The notes beneath the pieces are model-generated. The model saw only the letters and a program-made list of their open reading frames with translations. It did no database searches and had not been told where the DNA came from. From positions 620,001-684,000 of the forward strand of contig JAUIRK010000293.1 of NCBI GenBank assembly GCA_030549495.1: 64,000 bases of DNA. The letters run 5' to 3'. Numbering within the stretch: the first letter of the stretch is position 1; each line of letters starts with the position of its first letter. The translations under genes and the position numbers were made by a program. Below, one piece after another: positions 53,101-61,300 of this stretch. The stretch is from Nectonema munidae. Lineage: Eukaryota; Nematomorpha; Nectonematoida; Nectonematidae.

Positions 53101-56100
53101 AATACATGCTCTTAACAACTTTGAGATGTACAAATAGAAAAGCTAATGATATAAAAAGGAATTTTATAGAAAGGCATTCGAATAATACTTATCCATCATA
53201 CATGAAAACTTACGTATGATGAAGTGCTTAGATTTTATGCAATTTGTATACGTGCTGGTTGCGATCGAGACAATACGTCTTCGGCTCAAGAACTTTGGAA
53301 AGAATGGGATTATAGATCTTTCTATAATCGATGTAACTCCTTCTTGTTACAAACAATTCTAAATTCTTTTTTCTTACATTCTAAATAAACATAAAAAATA
53401 CGTTTTCTCTTCTTGTGAGTTATCATCTGGGCTAAACTTGCTTCAAATTTTGTAATGGAACAGCATACCGTTCTCAGTTCGGCTAGAGGCATTATCTTGG
53501 ATCGAAAGTTTACTCTTCATTCATTGTCTATTGTTGTGTTGCAAAAGAATTTAACTCTTCTTGGAAATAATTGTAGTTAATAAATAGAAATACCATTTAT
53601 TCTCATAACTACAAAGTCAGGCGATGAAGTCCTTACTTTGTAAGCATGCAGATGTAACAAAATATGTCTATTGATATTTTCTTGTCATATGTAGAAAAAG
53701 ATGTTCTTTACCACCTTTTGAAATTTTTAATTGTTCTAATTCTACTACTAAAGAAGAATGCTTTATGCTTTTATAAATTAAAGTATAGCATAGAGAAAAA
53801 TTTTGTTCAGTGACAGATTTCTCAGGGCTCGTGTACATGCATTTTTAAACTATCGGGTTCATAGGAATAAAAAACGTTGATAACCTTTTTAAAAAAAGAT
53901 AAATATATTTGTATTTATTAACTCTTACCTTATTTTATATATTTTGAAAACAGAACACGGATTTTCCATTTTGAAGTAAAATTGAAAAATATTGAGATAA
54001 CACGAATGGTTTTGGAAAATAATCTTTATTTGAACAATTAATTTCGGTGTACAAATAACACTGTTTTTAAGTTTCAAAAAGAAATACTGAAGAAGTGAAA
54101 GTTTCTTTCATCAACAATCGAATGAGAGAAAGCAAGAAGAACGAGAGAAACGCCTCAACTTTCACTTCTCAGAGTTGAGTTTTGTGAGATTATATATCTT
54201 TCAACCATATTGTTTATACTCACATTAGTTCTAATCGCATCTGCCACATGTTAGTTGTTAAGATGTTTGCCATTTTTAGTAACTTGTAAACCGTTGTGTT
54301 TACATCTCAAACACGCTTAAGCAGCCTAAGTAATGAAATTCTAAACACATTATTTACAGTGTACAAAAAAGTATACTCAAGAGTTTCTACATAAGGTAAA
54401 GTTTCCATGAGGTATTTTCATCGAGTAGGCACAATTGCAGCGCTTGTATCGAACTATGAGGAAAGCAGGCTTGATACGGGATCGAACCTAAGACCTTGAG
54501 GTATCGAATCCAGCATCTAACCAACCCTACTCATGCTACACTGATGAAGTGAAAGTGTAAATGTATAGATGGAGAAAAATGAAGATAAAAGCTTTAATGT
54601 TTGAATATGTTATTATTTGAATTATGAACATATTCACACATTTAAAGCTTTTATCTTCATTTTTCTCCATCTATACATTTATACCCCATTATACTTTCAC
54701 TTCTTCAGTATTTCTTTTTGCAACTTGAAAACGGTGTTAGTTGTACGCCGAAATTAATTGTTCAAATAAAGATTACTTTCCAAAACTATTCGTGTTATCT
54801 CAATATTTTTCAATTATTTTATATATAGTCGGTAAATATAAACGAATAATCAAATTGCAAATTAATTCTGCGCTTACCAATAGTGTTCTAGAAACAATGA
54901 AGATCATTTGTTACTATATTTTCTTATTTCACTATTTCTGTCCCATTCTAATACGCCATTTATTCTTCTTTATAGATAATGCCCTCATTTTTCACTTTTT
55001 AGAAGCCAACGTCGGAGTTGGTATCAGTGGAAAGGAGGGTAGACAAGCGATGTACAATTCTGACTTTTCCATTCCTCAGTTTTATTACCTCGATCGACTC
55101 CTGCGTTTACATGGTCGCTGGTCCTACTACCGAATAACCAAATTCCTGCATTATTTCTTCTACAAAAACTTTGCTTTCACGCTTTGTAACTTCTGGTACG
55201 GCTTCTTTTGTGGCTTCTCCCAAACGGTATGGAATTTTTTTAAAAACAAATAAACTTTCATCCTAAAATTTCGTCCTTTTTATTTTTGCATGAGTTAATA
55301 CATTTTTTGAAATGAACAAACTTAACGTGCTATGAAGGTATTTCATTGTTTATATTTTCCCAAAAGGAATGAATTAAACTCGCATTTTTAGTCATTAATT
55401 TCTTAAAAAGTTAAACTAATACTTTAAATAATAAGTGGTATACGCCATCGGATATATATATATATATATCTTTACATAACCACGTAGTTGGGCAGTTCTT
55501 TGGAGGCATTTCTATGATTTCTCTCCTTTAATTTTTCTCTGTGTTTAGTGAAGAAGTGATATAAATTATTCGGAGGCAAATTAACCCCTGTAATATTGAA
55601 GATTGAATGACATACTATGATAGCTTAAATTTATGACTAGTTTAGAATGATTTATTTTAAAAAAGAAATCAGTATACAAGTTACGTTAATAAAAATTGTT
55701 TGAGAAATTTCTTTACATTGCCTCCTTTGTTGTTATTAAACGGTAAAAACTGGGCATCAAAACTTCAGGTGTATTTTAAAAATTCATTATTTACAAATGT
55801 TGAAGTTACTCAAAGTCACATAACAACAAAGGAGACAACGTAAAGAAATTTTTCAAACAATTTTTATTAAAGTAACTCTCGATTCGAATGTGCAAGGCGT
55901 GGCTGATGAGCCTTCAATAGACGAAACATGTCCTACGCAAAGTACACGTTGTATGTTTTCACGACTATATGTATATATATCATATGACGTAGATTAATTA
56001 TATATATCTATTATCTACACTACGCCTCCTAATCCCTCATTTGTCATTAATACTTTAAAAATCAATTTTATTTATTTCTATATTTCTGGAGCTTAATGTT

Positions 56101-58288
56101 TACCCAGGATTCAACATTTAATATATGCGCGAAATTACACGAGCAAACAGGTATGCCATTGAATCCAAAATGAGCAAATGATCAATTATATGAAAATCTT
56201 TGCTTTTGAGTACTTTAAGTGTCAATCATTCATCGATAGTTAAATGGAATAATAATACCCTTTGATAATATAATCATTTTGTAAGGAGTTGCGTTTTGGA
56301 TCTTTTGTTGTTTAACTTTCAAAAAGCTTCTTAGCTTTTCGAAGTGACGAATGTTAAAAATAATCATTTAACGTATCTTTATTCTTTGGTTGCATCCATT
56401 TCCACTCTAACTCTACTTTATTTTTTCTTTCTTTGTTAGAGAATACAATAGTGTTGTAGAATATTTCATTTGTTCAATAAAATACATTACAAAATCAATA
56501 AAATAAGTTAATCTTATTGGAAAAAATATTATATTTCAGAAAATGTAGACTTCAAAATATTTATGCTTCATATAACTTCGACGAGCATAGTCTAACATAA
56601 ACATTGTTTATAAAAATGAATTTTGTTTCTAAATTATTTTCTATATAATTCGTTTACCCACATTTACATGCAGAGCTTTGAAAGCCTGGATTTATTTACA
56701 ATCAGTGCCTGCTTTTGTTTTTTCAGATTAGATCATAAATTCGTGTTACTATTTGCGCATTCATATGCATACACTTAGACTTTTATTTTTTCCATTACGA
56801 ATCTTTGTTTTTTATTGAAAATGAATTAAACTTTAGTAAAATTAGCAGTTTAGAAGTTTGACAATTTTTTTAAACAAATATAAAATTTTATTATGTTTAT
56901 TAATTCTTAAACGTATACGTTTTGATATTTGGACAATTGTGAAAAAAGGTTGCAAAAATTTTGAGTCTCATTTTCACCAATCAAGTATATTATGTGTGTG
57001 GATAAAAGTATTGGAAACGATTCATAGTCATATTTAATATTTTTTATCCTACAACTCCTCTTTCTCGAAAAACATGTTTAGCATAGGACTCCAGCATTAA
57101 AATCACTTTTGATTTGATTAGTCGCTCCTCATTATATGCAACCATATGTTAAAACTTTACTCCTCCGTGCCTTTACTATAGGGCCTTAACGCATTCAAAA
57201 TTCATTTGTGCAAATTCTTTGTTTTTATCCTTTTCAACAATATTTTACAGTATTTATTATTCTTTTTCGATTTTTCTTTTGCAGTCTATTCTCGATTCTG
57301 CATTTATCTCCCTCTACAATCTTTTCTACACTTCTCTTCCTGTAATGGCACTTGCAATCTTCGATCAAGTGAATACTTTTCTCTTCTCTATTTCCATTTT
57401 CTATCACGATGTTCTTTGCCAGTATCTTTTAGAATTTGGCATTTTTTCAAGGATCTTATTTCGTTTACAGGTCTTTTTATACGAGATTTTTACTTTTTGA
57501 AATTTACACGCTAAAGATTATATGAGTTATTTAATTTTCGTTTCAAAATTTATTCCTTAAACACACAATTAAAATTTGATAGCAATAAGTCACATTGTTG
57601 CTAAACTTTTTCATACGTGCTTGCTACTAACTTTGTTGTATTTATCAGTGAAGATTTTTTCGTTCATCGTGTTTGTACATTCAATTGCTGTACGGATTGC
57701 CCGTCAGAAGATGTTGCTATTGATTGACATTGATTTACTCACTTACTGCCACACTTTGCTGGTGTTTTATATTTATAAATATAGAATGTGTTTTGCAAAA
57801 CGAGGCAAATAGTTTCGTAGATATTCTACATGGTGAATTTAGCCGAAGATATTTCACTAAAAAATAACATCAACTTACAATTTTAATTTTGAACTTTCTT
57901 TTTTTGATTTAAAATTCTGTTTTTTAAATAGTGTGCTATTGGATTCGTATTCAGCATATTTCCTAATGCATTATGCATTTGTTGTCAACAGTAGATATAA
58001 GAAAAATGTGTCTTTAAAAAATATATTATGTTTAAAAAATATATATCAGAGGTCTGGCAAGACCTCCGGGGAGACAACTCGCAAAACTTGCCAGCCTTAT
58101 TATATATTTAAATGTGTAAATCGTAAAATGCTTAAAAAATATACTTAAAATAAAAATTTTCAAAAAATATTTTACATACATATTGAAAGCCACATTTCAA
58201 AAATTCTACCTAAAAGTTCAAAAAATTTAACTTTGAAATTGCAGTTTTATTTCAAAAAAACTATATGATTGGTTGAAATGTTTATGTA

Positions 58289-58327
<39 letters not shown>

Positions 58328-61300
58328 ACTACCAATACTACTTTTTGGAAATTTTTACTTGTTTGATTTGAAGAAAGAATTAAACTGTTTTTCAATATTT
58401 CTTTTTCATGATATATATATCATTAGAAAGCTTATCGTTTGCTACATACTCTAGAATAATTTATTTTTGCAAAAGTTTTAACAAATTTTAATAAATGGAC
58501 TTTACTTCGAAAAATTTTGTCTAAATTTTTGAAAAAATTACGGACCACCTTTTTGTTTAAGCATAATGTGAAGATTTTAAAAAAAAATTGAATGAAAATG
58601 ATATCATTGGAAAGGTATACTCTTTGTGGTTAACATAGGCTAGGTTATACAAATAAATATATTTTCATTTTTCCAAAATCTGCTTTTATGTGAGGTCAGT
58701 CAAGTTTTATCTAGTTTCAAAAAATACCAATAATAATTAACGTTCTTAATTTATATAATATTTTTTCAATATTTTATATTCACAAAGGTAAAATATGATT
58801 TTTTACATTTTAAAATTTCATAGTTGAAGAAAACTGTCGAAAATTAATATATATTTTTTACTTTTTATGGGTCAGTAGTATAGGTCAGTATAATGTTTTT
58901 CTAATAAATTTAAAATTATTTTTGAAGAAAAAAATGTTGATCGAATGTACAAGATTTGAAGCTATACTCTTTGTGGGTAAAATACGCTAGGTTTTACAAA
59001 TAAATATATTTTTATTTTTTTCAAAATCCGCTTTTATGTGAGGTCAGTCAACTTTTATTTAGTTTCAAAAAATACCAATAATTAAGTGATGAGTTTATAT
59101 ATTATTTCTTCAAAATTTTATATTCACAAAGGTAGAATATGGGTTTTAACATTTTAAAATCAAGTTAAATAAAACTGTCGAAAATTAATATATATTTTTT
59201 ACTTTTTATGGGTCAGTAGAGGTCAGTATAATATTTTTCTAATAAATTTTAAATTTTTTTTCAAGTGAAAAATGTCGATTAAATGTACGAGTTTTGTTTG
59301 ATAATCGTAGTCTACTTTTATTTAGTTTAGATACAACTTTCTAATTTTTAACGAAGGGCTTCGTTATATTTATACCGACAGTATGCGAGGAATAAATCAC
59401 ATTATTGATTGATTTTAGAGCATAATTATGCGAAGAAAGATTAATACATGTTGCATTACGCGTTTGTGAGCGCAGTGAATTCTTATCTCACATACGCTTC
59501 ACCACATCTTTAGCACGCGTGTGTGGTTTATTTTATCGGGCTAGTGTACGCTTAGTTTATTTGTAGTGTTCCTAGCTTAAATCTTAGTCAAATATTAAAA
59601 CGCTTATAACTTTCACATTTCTCAACAAAATGCATCATGCGATATACCAAATTAAAGCATTTTTTATGGCCTTTCAGAATACATTAATTATATCATAAGT
59701 ACTTAAGAAATGCCATTTTACTGTTTTTATTTTCCATGGGCTTCATACCATTAATTAGCAGATAAGGGATGCATTTTAAACTAAAGCTCCTTTCATTATG
59801 ACAAATTTTTACCTATATTATGTGACAATTTCCAGCACAATTATAAAGCGACTCTACTCTCAGAATCTAAATTTATTTGTAGATTTTTATAAAATAGTAT
59901 TAGTTTTTCCATTTTTTTATAAATTAACCTTCGTTTTTTTTATTGGTCAGTATAATGTTTTTCTAATAAATTTAAAATTATTTTTGAAGTGAAAATGTAG
60001 ATCGAATGTACAAGTTTTGTTGGATAATCGTAGTCCACTATTTATTTTTAGATTTTTATAAAATCATTTTAGTTTTGGGTTTTTTATAAATTAACATTAG
60101 TTTTTTACTTCTTTTGATTTAATCATCCAAAATTTAAGTGCGGGTTTGATTTACACTTTGATTCGAAAAAATTTGTTTTGGATAAATATTATTTTTATTA
60201 TTGTTTACTGCATATAAATTTCTAAAGAGAAGATAAATAGATCAAAATATGTGTTTTAATCAATTTTTCTCAATAAGTATTGAAGCTATGAGGTAGCAAA
60301 TATGAAAGAAAGTTTGATATTTTTTGATTTTTTAAATAATATTTTTCGATTCTTTGATCACAGAATTTTATTTTGATTATTTGACAAATATAATATTTAA
60401 AATCGTGCAAATTGCAAAGTATAGGTATTTTAAACAAAACAATAATATATTTGAAGAAATATTTTTTCAGTATAAAGAGTTTAGAACTCTTCTCTAATAT
60501 GTAATGATATTTCTCATAACTGTACGGTTGAACGGGGTAGACAACTGCGTGTTATCTCCAACCCGTATATTACGAGGTTCTTCTCCAATCTGTATTCTAT
60601 GATGATTCATCTCCAAACTATATCTACAATGATTCATTCCAACCTGTATACTACGATAATTCATCTCTAACCTGTATACTACGATGATTCTCTTCAACCT
60701 GTATACTACGATGGTTTCTATTCCATGTACAAATAACTAGGGAGACAATGTTCAACTTTCTGTTCACATTCTGCTAGATGTAAGATTTGATATACCTCAT
60801 TCGGGGAGACGATGCCACGTAAGTTATTACCTATATACATTATACCTGTATACTACGATGGTTCATCTCCAACCTGTATACCGCGATAATTCATATCAAA
60901 GAATCGAAAAATATTTTTTTAAAAATCAAAAATATCAAACTTTCTGTTCATATTTTGCTACCTCATACGATGTTACAAAAGTTATTACCTATACTTTGCA
61001 ATTTGCACGATTTTAAATATTATATTTGTCAAATAATCAAAATAAAATTCTGTAATCAAAGAATGAAAAATATTCTTGAAAAAATCAAAAAATATCAAAC
61101 TTTCTGTTCATATTTTGCTACCTCATACGATGTTACAAAAGTTATTACCTATACTTTGCAATTTGCACGATTTTAAATATTATATTTGTCGAATAATCAA
61201 AGAATCGAAAAATGTTCAAATCAAAAAATATTTATTCTTTTTAAATATATCGTTGGCTCCCCTTACTTTTAAAATTGAAAGATAAACCTAGTCTTTAATA

